Source: Rhabditophanes sp. KR3021
Lineage: Eukaryota > Nematoda > Chromadorea > Rhabditida > Alloionematidae
Direction of reading: 5' to 3'
NCBI GenBank assembly: GCA_963281155.1
Contig: CAUJLY010000006.1
Coordinates: 1,860,001-1,924,000 of the forward strand
Length of the DNA stretch: 64,000 bases
Part shown: positions 35,654 to 49,575 of the stretch, in pieces
How the letters are laid out: the number at the start of each line of letters is the position of its first letter
Position numbering within the stretch: position 1 is the first letter of the stretch
The notes under the pieces: generated by a model
The model's database searches: none
Seen by the model: the letters and a program-made list of their open reading frames with translations, nothing else
Told to the model about the DNA's origin: nothing
Made by a program: the position numbers and the translations under genes

Positions 35654-38600
35654 TTACACATTAGCTGGTTGGCCATCAACTAAAAGTTTATTATTTTCAG
35701 GGACATTTGCTTCCACGTTCTTTGATGAACCTTTTTTGATGTCTTTGCCGAGGCAATTGACGCAAATACAGGCTAATATTCCACAGCGATGAGAAATAAA
35801 GCAGCAAACATCTACGATTAAGAAAAGTACTACGCATGCCAAGGCAAAGATGCAAATTATTGTGGGCAAGTCGAACTTTAATAAAAAGCTAAATGGTACT
35901 TTTAATGTTTCCGGCGTTTCAAAAGTTGTATAGTATTCTTCAGACTCTCCAATTGATGTTATGGCGACAACATTTACACTATATTCAATAGATGGTTTAA
36001 GATTGTCGACAGTGATTCCTGTCAATGATGTTTCTACTACAATCTTTTCTTTCTTTTCAGTTTCTGTTTCATTGTGACTTTCTTCAATAAATGTCAATCT
36101 GTATTTGACGTTTTGCCCACCATTGAGTTCGGGTTCTTCCCAATCAAATTTGCATGTGGTATCACATTCATGGTGAATACTTTCAACTGGTTCAGAAACA
36201 GTTGCGTCTGCCGTTTGAACTGTAAATACGGCACTAAGTGGAGAAACTCCAATGTCATTTTCTCCACCAACTCTTGCTTCCCATTGGGATCCCGGAGTCA
36301 ATTCTTTTAGAACGATAGTATTTCCGAAGGTAAATGTTCTAATAATGGAAGCATTTTGCCATTCTGATTCTTCTTCAGACGACATGCTAGATTCTGAGAG
36401 ATAAAACTTAAGAGAAGTAGGTTTCTTTCCAGGTCTAATTCCCTCATATCCTTGGACAGTACAAGTTGTGTAAGTAGCTTTGGCTTCGTCTGAACAAGTA
36501 ACAGTTGGAGCTTCTGGGGTTGACATGACATCAACGACAATAATTTCAGATTGAACATCCTTTTTAACAATATTGCTCGCATGACATCTATAATCGCCGT
36601 ACATTTTTTCTCCTAAATCGCCTGACAATTCTAATGTACTAACACCCTCACTTTGCGACTCAACTATCATGACACCATCTGGGTATAACTTCTCATTATT
36701 CAAAGTCCAGGTGATTTCAGCAACTGGAGCAGCATCAAATGAACATGAAATGGTAAGATTATTTCCTTCCTGTACAACATTTTCCAAATCATCAATATCT
36801 AAAGCAATAGGAGCATACTTAATAACGACTTCAACTGATTCAGTAACCACTCCTGCCTTATTTTCAACTTCACAATTGTAATTTCCTACATCATGCTTTG
36901 TGGCGTTTTTAATGACTAATTTAATCTGATTATTGCTTTCTGTTATGATACGATTCATAGAATTGACCATTTTATTGTCATCTTCATCACTTTCATTATC
37001 TTCTTCAGTACTTTCAGTGGTCTGCAATAAATTATAGTTAGTTGACGCTTCTAAGAAAACCCTCCGTATATTTTATTTACCCTGAACTGTAATTAAAACC
37101 ACAGACAGAAGGTAAATTACTCACACTCTCATGGATAATAATAATATCAATATTTAATGGTGTAAGCACAAACTATGACTCAAAACAAGTTATACTGGGT
37201 AACGGTGTCAACAACAATTAGATATGTCTTCATGGTCACCACCCTTTATCTATGGAACTTTTTGTTGGAACAAGTTGGATGATTGTTTAACAACACAATT
37301 GATGTGCCATCAAAAACAAACCTTTTGACTGGTCTCATACTTCTCTGTCGTAACAGCTTGCGCATCTTCATTGGACTCCATCGAATCATGCCCATCCTCA
37401 ATAACTGTACCATCAAAGACCCACTTTGCAGTAGTTGATCCTTCGGAAATATAATTACAGACTAATTCAACCTGTTCACCTCCAAATACTGTCACATCAC
37501 TGATTGCCTTAATTGTAGCCTTCTTGATAACCTTAAGATTAAGGGTCTCTTTGACTGAACCCAATGCATTCGTAGCAATGCAGGTATAGTTGGCAGCATC
37601 ATCAAAATCAATCGAATCTATGTTCAAAAGACCCCCTTGAATTTTAAATTTGTCCGAATTTTCAATTGGCGTTGTCTTTCCTTTCTGCAAAAGATTATGT
37701 CAGTTAATTATATATTGTGTTGAATAAATTTTAAGAATGTGTCATCGTCCTTACCTCTCGATGACACATTTAAAATGGCTGTCTTGAGAATATATCCTAT
37801 CAGACACTATTGAAAGGTAGTCATTAATCTTACCTTCGACAATTGCCATTCATATGTAGGTTTAGGTTTTCCCACAGCTTGACATTGGATTGTAAAATTG
37901 GCTCCTTCGTGTGTTTCAGTCACATCACCACGTGGTTCAAAGATTGTCATGGTGGGACGAGCTGTAAAAAACAATGATCAATTACCATTTCTTTAAATCA
38001 AAGATACTTACCATAACCGACAACTTGAATTTTTAAAGTTTCAATAGTATTATGATAAGCCGCAAAGCACTCATAATCCCCATTGTCATTAGTTGAGTCA
38101 AAATTTTTGATCACAAGCACTTGAGATTCTTCTTGTAATTCATAGTTGCGTGGGGTTCCTGAATTGAAAGAACAATTATTACTAATCTATTTATTGTCGT
38201 CTTTGTCACAAACAAAGATTTTGCATAAATTTAAATAATGATACTTATTCATATGCAAAGATATATCGCAAAAAGCAAATGAAACCTTATCGTTTTGAAC
38301 GCCTCACATCATCCTCTTCAATTTAATACCATTCATACGTATTGTGAAACATCTGTCAAAAAGTATCCAGATACCACCGGCTTCTTTGTGCGACCCCTCT
38401 TATTGTCAAATTATATAGTAACAATTTAAGATATACTAAGGTTTGTAAGGATGGTGAGCGCCTTTCAATTTGTTAATTAAACGTTTGTCGAAATGATAGG
38501 TTACCAAACTAATGATTAGCATTTAATATTATTTATATTGCTTTTGGAAGGAGATTAGAGGGTCAATGAGATGATTGTTCTCATTTGGGTTTATACAAAT

Positions 38601-40073
38601 AAGTACAAGGCTTTTAGAGGTTCGTCGGCAACAATTGCCTTTTGATATACAATTGGTTATGTTAAAAAGAGTATTCAGCCACAATATGTCATTACTAAAT
38701 GATTATGTTACTTTTGGACGTTATTGTTTAAACTTAATTGGGCAGGCGATTTAATTTGAATGGGATTACGATTAAGGTGGAACTTTTTAAATCTAATATA
38801 CGAATGTGACTCACCTTCTTGAATGATGGTGCCATTAAATTTCCAATAAATATCATATTCCTCATGATTTTTGACAAAACAATTAATTTTTGCGTCATTT
38901 CCTTCTTCTGGGGTTTGAATGGGCTGTGGATGAATGAACTCAGGAGGATCAACGACTGTTAATTCGATTTTACCGGATCTTTGTTCTGCATTGTCAACTG
39001 TTACCACACATTCATAAGACCCACTGTCAGATTCTTTGACATTATGAAGCATTAGGACAGAATAATATTCTTCGGCAGTTTTGGACTTTTTAGGTGCATT
39101 GGTTTGAGTGATTGGAGCCAGTTGATTGTCTTTAAAGAATGAGATCGAAATGTCCTCTGGACCTTCATCAAGTTCAACGACTGTACAACGGTATGAAAAG
39201 TAATTTCCCTTGGCAACATGGCTTTCAGGATAACCGATCTTAATTTTCCACCCTAAATGAATGTTTATATTAGTAATTATTTAGACTACCCCTATAAAAC
39301 CCTTTTTTAAACTCTACAAGTGTACACTTCATAAATTCTTATATACCAGAAAGGCCTCTTAAGTAGATGGGTCTTATTATCGAGTTTTGGTTGAAGCCAC
39401 TACAAAAAAGAAGTAGTTGAATGTAAGCAATTATAAATTGCGGTATATTTCTTAATTAGTAGTATGCTATTTACAAAACAATTATTTGCCAAATCAAATC
39501 ATTTAAAAGAAGGGGAGCAACTGTATTTATGTTTATAAATAGGCATATTGTCAAAGACACACTTCTTCATAATCTATTACTCAATTCAGAAGAAGGTCAT
39601 CTTCTTTAAAAGACTGTTTAATCCCATAAACTTGAAATTTTTTTTAAATATATTAATGGCTGAAATAATAAAATTAAACAATCTCTTACCACACATCCAA
39701 AAATCATTTGGGAATTGATAGAAGCAAGAATCGAAACAAATTACATAATTTATACAACTTATATAACTTATACAATTCAAGTTCTTTCATTTATTTAAAA
39801 GATTTATCTTATACTTCTAGACTACACCAATTCTTTTTTGTTATCAAATGATAAAATGAATATATATTTATACATTACTTTCAACCACACAAACAATCTA
39901 ATTTTTGAGAAGATAAGCTTCTTGATTGAATATATAAAGTTAGTATCTCTTTTTAGCAGCCAAAAAAATTTACAATAATTGGATTTAATCTTTTTCTCTT
40001 TCCTTCGAAGACACTTACCAGTAGCTAGTATCGGCAACAACAAAAATATAATAGCTTTTTGGTAAAAATTCAT
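35654..40073 (-). CDS. ncam-1: NCAM/Fasciclin II-like neural cell adhesion molecule
   Basis: Six exons, 40073..40019 (signal peptide MNFYQKAIIFLLLPILATG), 39252..38815, 38158..38012, 37961..37834, 37684..37322 and 37021..35654, splice in phase to 832 residues. Order: five Ig domains with cysteine/YxC pairs (SYRC...YECVV; INC...YECFA; FTIQC...YTCIA; LVC...YNCEV; TISC...YRCHA), two FnIII domains, one TM helix (about 764-786) and a 46-residue tail starting with a cysteine-rich stretch. This is exactly the NCAM/Fasciclin II layout, and C. elegans has a single such gene. It is expected on neurons for homophilic adhesion and fasciculation. Ig4 carries an acidic, serine-rich insert around the exon 5/6 junction. 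Exon 1 is assigned by signal sequence and phase, across a 766-nt intron. The C-terminus PANV may be a PDZ ligand (inference). Confidence 0.9.
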
Positions 40074-43000
40074 AATTGAGATATTTTTGGAAATATAATA
40101 ATAAATGTCCCCGATTAATAATTATTAATGGAGTGTTGCAGAAATAGATACAAAATAATATAGTTTGTTGGTGATGGTATATCCTATAGGTAGTAGCAAC
40201 AAATGAGCTACAATTATTTATTTGGATTGGTTGGGAGTTTGTGGTTTTAAGCAAACAAGTAAATACCTCAAGATTAAACCTGTAACAAAAGATGGTTTGT
40301 AATTTGCGACATTAAAAACACTTCAAAAATGGTTAACGGAATAAGAAACGCGATTAGACAGGTCATGTTTAGTACAATCTATTAGATTAGGTTTAATCCA
40401 ATTTTTAAGGCTTTATCAAAAGTTGAAGCTTCTCAATTATATACAATTTTACTTCATACCCTTTTTGTGAGTCTAAATGAAAGATGGTATATATGAAGTC
40501 AAAGTAGGTATCAATCTGTAAGCGGCGATGATTTGAGGCAGCAAAAGGCTTTAACTAAGCAACAGTCAAACTCTCAGAAACTGTTCAACTTAAGTTGGTG
40601 CAAATATTTGGACACTCTCATTATTTTGCCCGCTACTAATCATCATTTAGTTGTCTCAAAAAAGAGGTGATGGCTGCTGGACGGGCAAAGATGATTATAA
40701 TGGGGAGTCTCGCGCAAATAATATTACAAATATCCTTGGACCCAACCTTTATTTCCAGCTCGTTGCTGTCTACGCTGCCATCAACCAAACTCAATCAGAT
40801 AGAAAATATTTCATTATTATAGTTATCAAACTCCGTCCCGCCTCATACATACCAAACTAAAAAAGAGAAAACTATTTGTGCCCTCACAAAAATTGATACT
40901 GCAATATGGAGACAAATATATGTACAAATTGAACGCACATCTACTAAATATAATATATATTACAGTTCAGTCTTTTATGACAATGCTGATTTCAATGAAA
41001 AGATTGATGAGTCTCCACCTTTTGGCTTAGGAAACACCTTCAAAATAAACAATTTAAGTCGACTTATCATTTAAAGAAAATAGATCATCATATCCTTAAA
41101 GCCTCACCATCTTCTCAAACAAGTATTTTTAATGTATGTTTTGCGATATGATGATAACTATTTGTATGTTTAGAGGAAAGACTCAAGCACTAATTTAAAT
41201 CAACTGTCTCAAATGAAAGGTCTCCTCATCTATCTCAGTTGTGACATAAACTTTTACTATTCATTTGTACTTATTATTTATATTGTACCATTGTCTATAA
41301 TAAATTATTTTTTAATTTTACCTTTTGGGGTTACAGTTTGAAGTAAGGACAAGAATACATGGTCTTTTATGTAGTATTCACTTTTAAGATTAAACGCCAC
41401 CCATGTACAATCAATTATAAGGCAACAAAAAGATATTGCATATAAAGATTAAAACTTACGCAATCTGGATGTAACAAATGTTGAGCAGGATGTAATAATA
41501 TTACTACCCAACCAAACACCTTTTCTTAAATGATCTGCCATTAATTTTTTACAATGATATAAGTTTATGTGTGGGAACGTCGTTTGATGGGGTTAAAAAA
41601 AATCTTTTTTTGCGAATGTTAACTAAATATAATAAGATAGGATGTGGAAAGTATCTGATTTGTAGTGTTTATTTTAATACAGAAATAGATTGAAGTTGCA
41701 AAGATGGTGTAAGCATATAATGTAAGCTTTGATAAACAATTTTAGTCTTAATGATTGGGTGTGGTTGCAAGTGTGCGGTATGAAGGAAAGAACATGTAAT
41801 AGTAGACATAATTAAAATGCAATTAGTGTTTGAGTTCAGTTTGTAAAAATAAAGGTAAATTTAACACCAATCAGTATTGGAGAATATAAATAGAAGATGA
41901 GACATACACAAAAAGTGGTAACTTGAGTAAATTCATACAAAAAGTAAGAATACAAAAAGTGTCGGTGAAAGGTGTAGTAGAAGTTGTAAATAGGATGATG
42001 ATGTGTTGGTGATAATATTAGTAAGGTTGTGTTAAGTAAAAAGAATGAACTTGATTGTGATCAACAAAGTGAAATTTAATTAACCAAAGGTATTGTGGAA
42101 AGCACTTTATTTAACTCTTTTGTGGGTACCTGTAACAAAATTGACTCAACCCCGTAAAATATTGCCCCATCCAATTCAATTGTTTTCAGATGATGATGAT
42201 CTAAGACTATAAACTAATCAACAGCAATTTGTCTATACAGAGAAGCTTAAAAAATAGGTGGTTAGAAAATATATAAAAAAGTAAACTAAAATGTCAAGAC
42301 TTATGTTTTTTATTGTCCAGAAGTCCCATTATAATTCTTATAAATTGACTTTAGTAAAAACAATTTTTTCCAACAAAGTACAAAAGAAAAATAGGGAAAG
42401 GCAAAAGAAAGGAACAAAGTGCTTTTTAAGAAAACAAAGCTTGTTGAATGTATGTTTATGTATTTGAAAAGTTTCTGAAGAAGATACAAGCCACCGCAGC
42501 AGGGGGCCCTACTACCACACACATTTATGGGAAGTTTTGTAGTATTCGGAAAAATAGTAAAAATAACGAATGATATCTTTATCTAAAAGATATTTATATA
42601 CTATTTAATATTCTGCAATAAAAAAAGTATGAATACAATAAAGTCAAGAACACAAGTGCGGATTTATTCTCAAAATTACCATACAGATCGGCAGGGGGTA
42701 TTAAAGTTAGGGTAGTGGTTGTGCAAAAGAATATTTATTTGTGTATTATCCTTTCCAATATTGAAAATTTGATTCACTCTTAATTCTGATAAATACTTGA
42801 CAACCTTTAAACAAATTTTAAATTCTTATCAATTTGTTTGTTGAGAATAATAAAGTACAGATAATTGAATGTGTGGTGGGACAAAAAAGATTATTCGTGG
42901 ATATAAAAGTCCTCAGATGTGATGGGTAAGAGTAGTAGATGGTGTATGAATTGGTTACTTTTTGAAGTAAATATAGGACAGAAGATACAATAGGAATGTT

Positions 43001-45179
43001 TGAGTAATGATTAGGTAACATACGCAAAAAAGTGATTTGATGTAACATAGTAACGCAAATCAACAAACTATTTCAACTCCGACAAGAGCGAATTATCTTA
43101 AAGCATAAAAAACTGAAAGTAATTTATTTAAAGTATATTGGTGTCTAAAAAATACAAAATAATCCTTGGCAGTAAAAGATGGGAAAGGTATATAAAAAAA
43201 GGATGTAAAAGTTTGATTAAAATCTTGACACAAATTTGACAGAGTCGCTGGTAAGCTGTTTGACTTACAGAGATTATAATAATTCCTAGGATTACAAGGT
43301 TAAGTGAAATATAAAGTTAGTAGTAGCTGTTTAAGCCTCTGACTGTGAGATTCACCTGGTTACGGGTAAGATCAGGAGACACACACTCTAAAATAAAGCA
43401 AATTGCACTTGCTCATTTTGAAACAAATGTTGTTTTAATTCTTAATCAGTAAGATTAATTAAATAATTAATGCAACATTAAGTCTGCTGGCATTAGAAAT
43501 GAACTCGGAACAAATTGAAATTACCTTTTTTATTATAAAAGAAACACATTTGAACATTTAGACATGTTGCTCGAATTATTTCTGAGTTGTATAGAAGCAA
43601 GGAATATGCGTTTTTGGTGCTTATTAATAGTGAGGGTTAAAATAAAAATAAGAAAAAAGTTTTGTTAAATTAATACATCAACATTTATTTACGTTGTTTT
43701 ACATATAATTTTGAGTGTGTGGCAAACAACGAAATTTGACTAAACTTTTTGATGAACCTCAAAAAACAAGACAAATTTTGATATAAGAAAAGGGTGTCTT
43801 GTCACTTATTTGATGCTTCAACGCTTACATAACTTTATATCCACTAAAATTATATATTCCATTCAATTTTTCATATGGCACCAGACCAATGTTATTATTA
43901 ATCGCAAGGGGAATAATTTTAGAGTAGTCATAACTATTATAAGTTTGAATCTATTAAAATTTCTATATTTCAAAATTCTGATAATAAAGATTATAAAAAC
44001 CCTGGCAATTTTAGCACTTTTTAATTTATAATAGCCACCATGTTTGTACATTTATAAAATAGAAATAATAATTTAAAACGTCTTACAAGTTTGAAGAGTC
44101 CAAGTACATTTATTTGCAATTAAGTTTTTAAACCTATATCCACAATATTTCTTCTTAACTAAAAGGAAATGACACTTATAGCAATTAATATGAGTTTTAT
44201 TTAAGTGCCACCAAAATAAATTAATATTAAAAATTGTAATTTGATGGTTTATGCTTTTTGATATTATTTACAAATAGACTTTTGTATAAAAGACGCACAC
44301 ATATCATCTTTTATAAGATAGTATATTTGATTTCTAAAAGTCCCAATTCCTTTGTGGAACAAATAAGTTTAAAGTTATTTATTTTGAGGGTAAAAAGAAT
44401 AAAATTGGAAAGTATACGAACTATATAAGTTATTACCATACAATTCTTAACTTATTTATCATTCCCAAGCTCTTTTTTCCCACAAACAATTTTTTAAATG
44501 TTAATAATAAAGACCATTTTTATTAAGTTACATGATATATTAACAAAACTCATCCTCAAACAAAGCTTAATAAATTGCGCAAATAAGTCTTTAACACTTT
44601 TTCATCGAGTAATGATTTTTAACAAATACAATGAATGTATTTTTGTGGTAAAATGATTCAAACTAAAATATCCTAAGCAATTAAAAAGGAAGGTAAATGC
44701 GTGTAAATTGTTTTTTGTATTAATACCTTTCCTCAATTAAAAGTACCTTTATATTAAACAAAAATTATTGATGCCTTCATGGCCACTTTCATGATACATT
44801 AACTCAAATTGTATCCATTTATTATTCATTCTATACTTAAGATATTATACTAAAAGGATGAGACAATTGAGTATATATCTTTATGTATTAATAAGACCTT
44901 TTGTTCATGTTAAATACTATTGTATTTTTGTATGAGTATATTCTATTTGTGTCTCCTTCTTGACAATCAAAAATGCAAGGTCTTTTTCTTTTGAACTTTT
45001 GTAAAAAATTATGTATGAATAATTGCCAACTTTTAATCCAAACAGTGTAGAGTCAAAAAAGAAAAAAATAACATGATGTTTAAATATAATATGTATTGCC
45101 ATTTATCTTCGGAGAACCATTTGATTGAAGCCATGTTAAAACTTCTTACATCATCTATATGATGATCTTGTGAACAATT
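40074..45179. other. Gene-poor 5 kb upstream of the NCAM-like gene
   Basis: No supported gene. From about 41.6 to 43.3 kb the plus strand is G-rich and C-poor (41941-42000 has about 18 G to 2 C), so the NCAM sense strand is C-rich upstream. A GC-richer patch at 40.64-40.86 kb is open for about 70 codons on plus, but it starts without context and matches nothing I know. Slightly GC-richer sequence at 43.24-43.39 kb is also unexplained. Confidence 0.45.
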
Positions 45180-45978
45180 TCACCGTTCATATGGTACAGA
45201 CAAATCATTCCCATCATAAACAAATGGTTCACACAGAATCTTATCGATATGTTTGTACATTTCTTTAATTGTTGCTTCCCAATATTGAAGTATCTGATTC
45301 GCTGATTTCTCAGATCCATGTGGGTACATGTAATAGTTCTTATTTTCATCAACCAACGATTCATCATTACCTTCTAGGCTATGTCCAATTTCATGAGTAA
45401 ATACATTGTAATCTTCCAAGCTTGATAAAGTATTGTTTTTTTCGTTCTAAAAAGACAATTCCAGAATTCAACAAAAATACATCTTCAAATTTTTAGAAAA
45501 TCATAATAACCTGTACAAATTCCACGAATCTCACTGAAATCTCTATGGAAAAATAAAAAAGAAAGACAATAATGTGAAAAATCATTTCTTATGAATCTAT
45601 GAAGAATTGTACTCAATTCAGTATCGTTTTTAGGACAGTATATTTACAGAAAATGTAAACCTACTTGGAAATGCAAATGTATATGATGATATAACTTATT
45701 TGCCGTCTTTTGGAAGAAAAAATATGTAGAACATACAATCAAATGATCCCCAAAAAAGCCTTGATTCCAAGATGCCATACATTTGACTCTGCCATAGTGT
45801 GATGTAATTCAAATTGACAGAATATTGGCTGAACCAAATAGTGTTGTTGAGGAAAGACTGTTCCTTTTGGGGGAGCTTCGAATTATGTAGGGTCACTGAT
45901 TTAGGTTGTTCCATGTAAATAATAATGTTTTGGTGATGAAGTTTCCGAAACTTCTATTTCTTGTTCCTCCTTCAAATC
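45180..45978 (-). pseudogene. Relic of an ADAM/reprolysin-type metalloprotease
   Basis: The last block (45446..45180, after a TTTTTAG acceptor) reads VFTHEIGHSLEGNDESL then NKNYYMYP. That is a zinc-binding HExxH with a possible third ligand Asp six residues on, and a Met-turn, as in metzincins of the ADAM type. Upstream, blocks reading FSEIRGICTG and, at 45.70-45.98 kb, DLKEEQEIEVSE through HYYLHGTT and FEAPPKGTVFPQQ are clearly coding-like. They carry in-frame TAA at 45901..45903 and 45883..45885, and the GICTG block does not join the HEIGH exon in phase. Full-length ADAM proteins have disintegrin and TM parts, absent here. I read this as a decayed, truncated gene. A live gene with missed exons is less likely. 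Confidence 0.55.
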
Positions 45979-47895
45979 ACACTAATCGGCGGCAAATTTG
46001 TGACATCGTATTTATGCTTCAAAAACATATCAAATCAAATAATTGAGAAAATTGGCTGATAATGTTAGTTATGATCTAATCATTATTTTTTGTCCTTATA
46101 TACTATTGTAGTAATCCATTTAAAAGGATGGATTTAGAGATGACATAGCTTAGTCTTTCATCAATTATCAAAATTCAATTGCCGTTCATTTAATTTTTTA
46201 AAGATTAATAAAAAAACATTTATTTTAAGGCATTGGAAGCTTTAAAAAACGTTAGGAAAAAGATGTAAAACAAATAATTAAATTTATACTGTAGCCTTGA
46301 CTAATCTGCACAAATACCTTGAATGATTTTTTCATAGTTTATTATTTTCTACCTTTACAAATATACAAGTATTGAGCATATTTACATCCCTAAAGAACAA
46401 TCAAACAATTATTGCTACTTTGACTAAAAGAATGTCTCCTAATTGTTTACTACTACATACTTTAGATCTTGATTCTTTTTTACTGCAATCATAAAAAACA
46501 ATTTGATAAACGTGGGTTTGGTGTTAATATTTTTAGAATCATTATAATTCATTAGACACAACAAACGAATGCAACATCTCAAATTGTAACTTCTCAAAAA
46601 CGATATTTTCTGGCACCATTATGTTAAAAAATGCACGTAAATATATTTTGTATACATATAATCAACTGTTACTTGAATAATAATGCATATATTCATTTTT
46701 TCTGCCATGATTGATAAGAAGGAATACGGGAAGTGTCACATTCATCTTCATTTTTCCAACTATTATTTGATAACTGACTTAGCATTTAATAAATGCACCT
46801 AAATGGTTGAAAATCTAACTTCTTCATTGACAAAAACTTCACCCTTACCCTTTAATTGATAGCCTTCTTGCAAAAACAGTTGTACCCATCAACTAAAGAT
46901 GTTAATAAATTTACTCTTTAAAGGATTCATTTATATCAATTTGCATTAAGATGTAATGACTTATTACATTCTCAGAACAAGACAAGGAAGTAAGATATAA
47001 ATACGTTATAGTTTAGTTTAATTATTTTTATTACAATTTATTTATTCACAAATTTATAATATATAACATTTATGAAAACATTTTATTGTAGATAGTTACA
47101 CAATAATAATTAAAGTGCTTACCGGTACACCCCAAAAGAAGAAGAAAACAATACCATAAAAAACAAAAAAGATATTACAATATATCAAGAAACATATATT
47201 ATATTATAAAACCCAATTAAAAAGGCGGATAAGTTGTAGTTAGAGTTAAAATATACTTAAAATTAGTTAGAAACAATAAAAAAGAAGATACAAGAATAGG
47301 TACCATATAATGAAAAGTTGCAAAATAATCTATAAGAATTGGCAAACAAGCCAAGCAAGATAATATTTTTCTATGAAGTAAACTGGATTGAAATTATTTA
47401 TTTGAGATATTCATATATTGGTATAAAATTTGCTAATAAGATATAAATTTGGTTCCGTTTCAATATAAATTGTGCCATAGGTTAGGATAGCAAATAAAGA
47501 AAAATATTCTTACTTAATCACAGAAGGAGCATTCTTTTGAGACCCGTTTAGAACAATATTAGTTCTCATATAACTGAAGATTGTTTGGAATTGGAACCAA
47601 TACGATTATCTGAATTGGGCATCGAAGGTTCAGATTAATGGTTGGCTTCAAGGTAATTTAGGATTTCTGGTATGACCACAAGGTATATAAGAGTGGAGTA
47701 ATAAAAGGCTGATAATGGTTAGTAATTTGTGCACAAGTCTCGAGCGTTTCTCCAATAATTAGGTCACGATCAATTTGATTTTTAGAATTTTGAATATTAC
47801 AATTTTATTATTTAATTTTTGCATTTAATTAGTTGTTAATTGAGCAGACATAATATTGATGTACCTGTTCGTTTGTTTCCATTTAATTTTAAATA
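45979..47895. other. Intergenic, no gene seen
   Basis: AT-rich sequence of about 1.9 kb. The right part (47.5-47.9 kb) is probably 3' UTR or flank of the PP1 regulatory-subunit gene. No RNA gene or repeat recognised. Confidence 0.55.
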
Positions 47896-49575
47896 TTACC
47901 AGTAAGGATTATTGGTTACATTCTTCCAAGAAGCATATTGGGTCCAGTTTGAAGGTTTCATACTATATGTATCTTCAAATGATCCTAAACGAGTACTGGT
48001 TGAGATATTAGCTTGATAGCCTAGTTTGGGTCCACGTTCATGCTTACTCATACTGTTTGGGGATCTGAAATAATTGGTAAATTAAGTTGTCTTTCAACAA
48101 GGTAAAGAAATTCAAGTTATGTCCTTTAATTGCATGTTTATGGAGTCACTCATGATAAACATGAATTATGGAAAGTACTTTAATTATCATAATAATATTG
48201 AAAACTGCTTATGCTTTCTGTAGCAGTCGCAATTCTTACACAAAAGACCATCTAAATGTATCACACTAAATCACACCATATCATAAGCAGCTTCTAAATA
48301 AACATCTAATTATTATGTCAACGTGTATATATCGAATAACAAGTATATTTTTGAAAAGTTATTGTTTAGCCAAAATATAATTCAAAACATGTACCTAATA
48401 TGTATGTTTTTACAAACAAAAATGATTCCCATCAATCATTTTCTTATTAACTAGTTGTCAATACAAAAAATGGACACAATTGTTAAATTTTAAGACAAAG
48501 CATTCATATATTAATTAACAAAACGATACCTACAAAAGGACAGCAATTATTGAATTGAATCCATAAACTTTTGGTTAAAGCACAAAGGCTCGAAAACTCT
48601 ACCTGTTAAAGTCAATGTCAGCCACTGTAGTCGCGTAAGCTAATGGCTGAGTTAAATAATTTTTGTATTTACATGCTTCTGTGATAAGACGGTAATTGGT
48701 TCCATCGTTTGAATCCCAGTATTCTTGGTCACCCCCTTTATAGCATATACAAAATTCAATGGATGCGTTCTGAAACACAAATTAATAAAGACAAAAACAT
48801 TCCATCCACTTACTTCATTCTCGTCCCAAGGAATTTCTGCCTCAAAACAGAAGGTATCATATAGCTTTGAGTTTGATGGCTGGTATGTAGCAACTTTGTC
48901 ACTAAATGTTTTCCATCCATCAGTTGTCAACCTTAGAAAAACTTTTTTTTCGAAAGACAAGTTAACAACCTTGATTGTTCCCGACATTCTGTGATGATCA
49001 TTCTTGAGTACCACATTCTCTAGCGCTACCTTATTTTTCTCCAAACTTTCACGAAATTTGACATACTCACTGGCTGGTTGCTTGAAAGTTAAGGTCCATG
49101 ATGCTTTTGATTTGCCATTGTCTGAGCTGTCTGAATCCCAACATTCATCCGAATCTTCTTCTACCGTCTTGTAGCGCCGTAAAATTGATGGAGATAGGTG
49201 CGGGGGGTAGTCGGAAGGTTCTGTCATGACTCTAATTGTATACAGTTCTTTCCCAATTTCATCAGCAAACTTGACACACTTCTTCGGCAGAATAGCATTG
49301 AAACTAGAATCTCTTGTGGTTGGAGATGGTGTTTGACAGTCGATGATGGAGTTTCCTGCCAAGATAGTTGATATTGAGGATGAACTGGAGTCATCAGAAT
49401 TGTTACCTATATCCTCCGTCTGACGACTCTTCTCATTTATGAATGCCCCGAAATCAATGCATGGCCCAAAGTCATCATCTAGCAAGTTTTGTTCCTCCGA
49501 GCTTGATATACCAGAACTAGCTGCACTGTCTGCACTGTCACTGTCGTCATTGCATTCGCAGCTACTCATAGACAT
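47896..49575 (-). CDS. Glycogen-targeting protein phosphatase 1 regulatory subunit (PPP1R3 family, CBM21)
   Basis: Three exons, 49575..48814, 48769..48603 and 48064..47896 (introns 44 and 538 nt), encode 365 residues. KKCVKF at 98-103 is the RVxF motif that docks PP1 catalytic subunit, followed by the family-typical ELYTIRVMTEPSDYPP. Residues about 165-285 are a CBM21 carbohydrate-binding domain ending in IEFCICYKGGDQEYWDSNDG. That end appears only after the 44-nt intron is removed, which confirms it, since reading through shifts frame. The protein should bring PP1 to glycogen to activate glycogen synthase. The N-terminus is acidic and serine-rich. The start is uncertain: the frame stays open upstream, with another ATG 29 codons earlier (49662). 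Exon 3 is supported by phase and a clean acceptor. Confidence 0.87.

Noticed and set aside
40651..40860. 70-codon plus-strand open frame in a GC-richer patch
   Set aside because: No known motif, no splice context; too short to support alone.
43240..43390. Possible tRNA or other small RNA in a slightly GC-richer stretch
   Set aside because: I looked for A-box and B-box motifs and a cloverleaf and found none that fit.
48725..48994. 89-codon plus-strand open frame
   Set aside because: Antisense to the confirmed CBM21 exons of the PP1 regulatory subunit.
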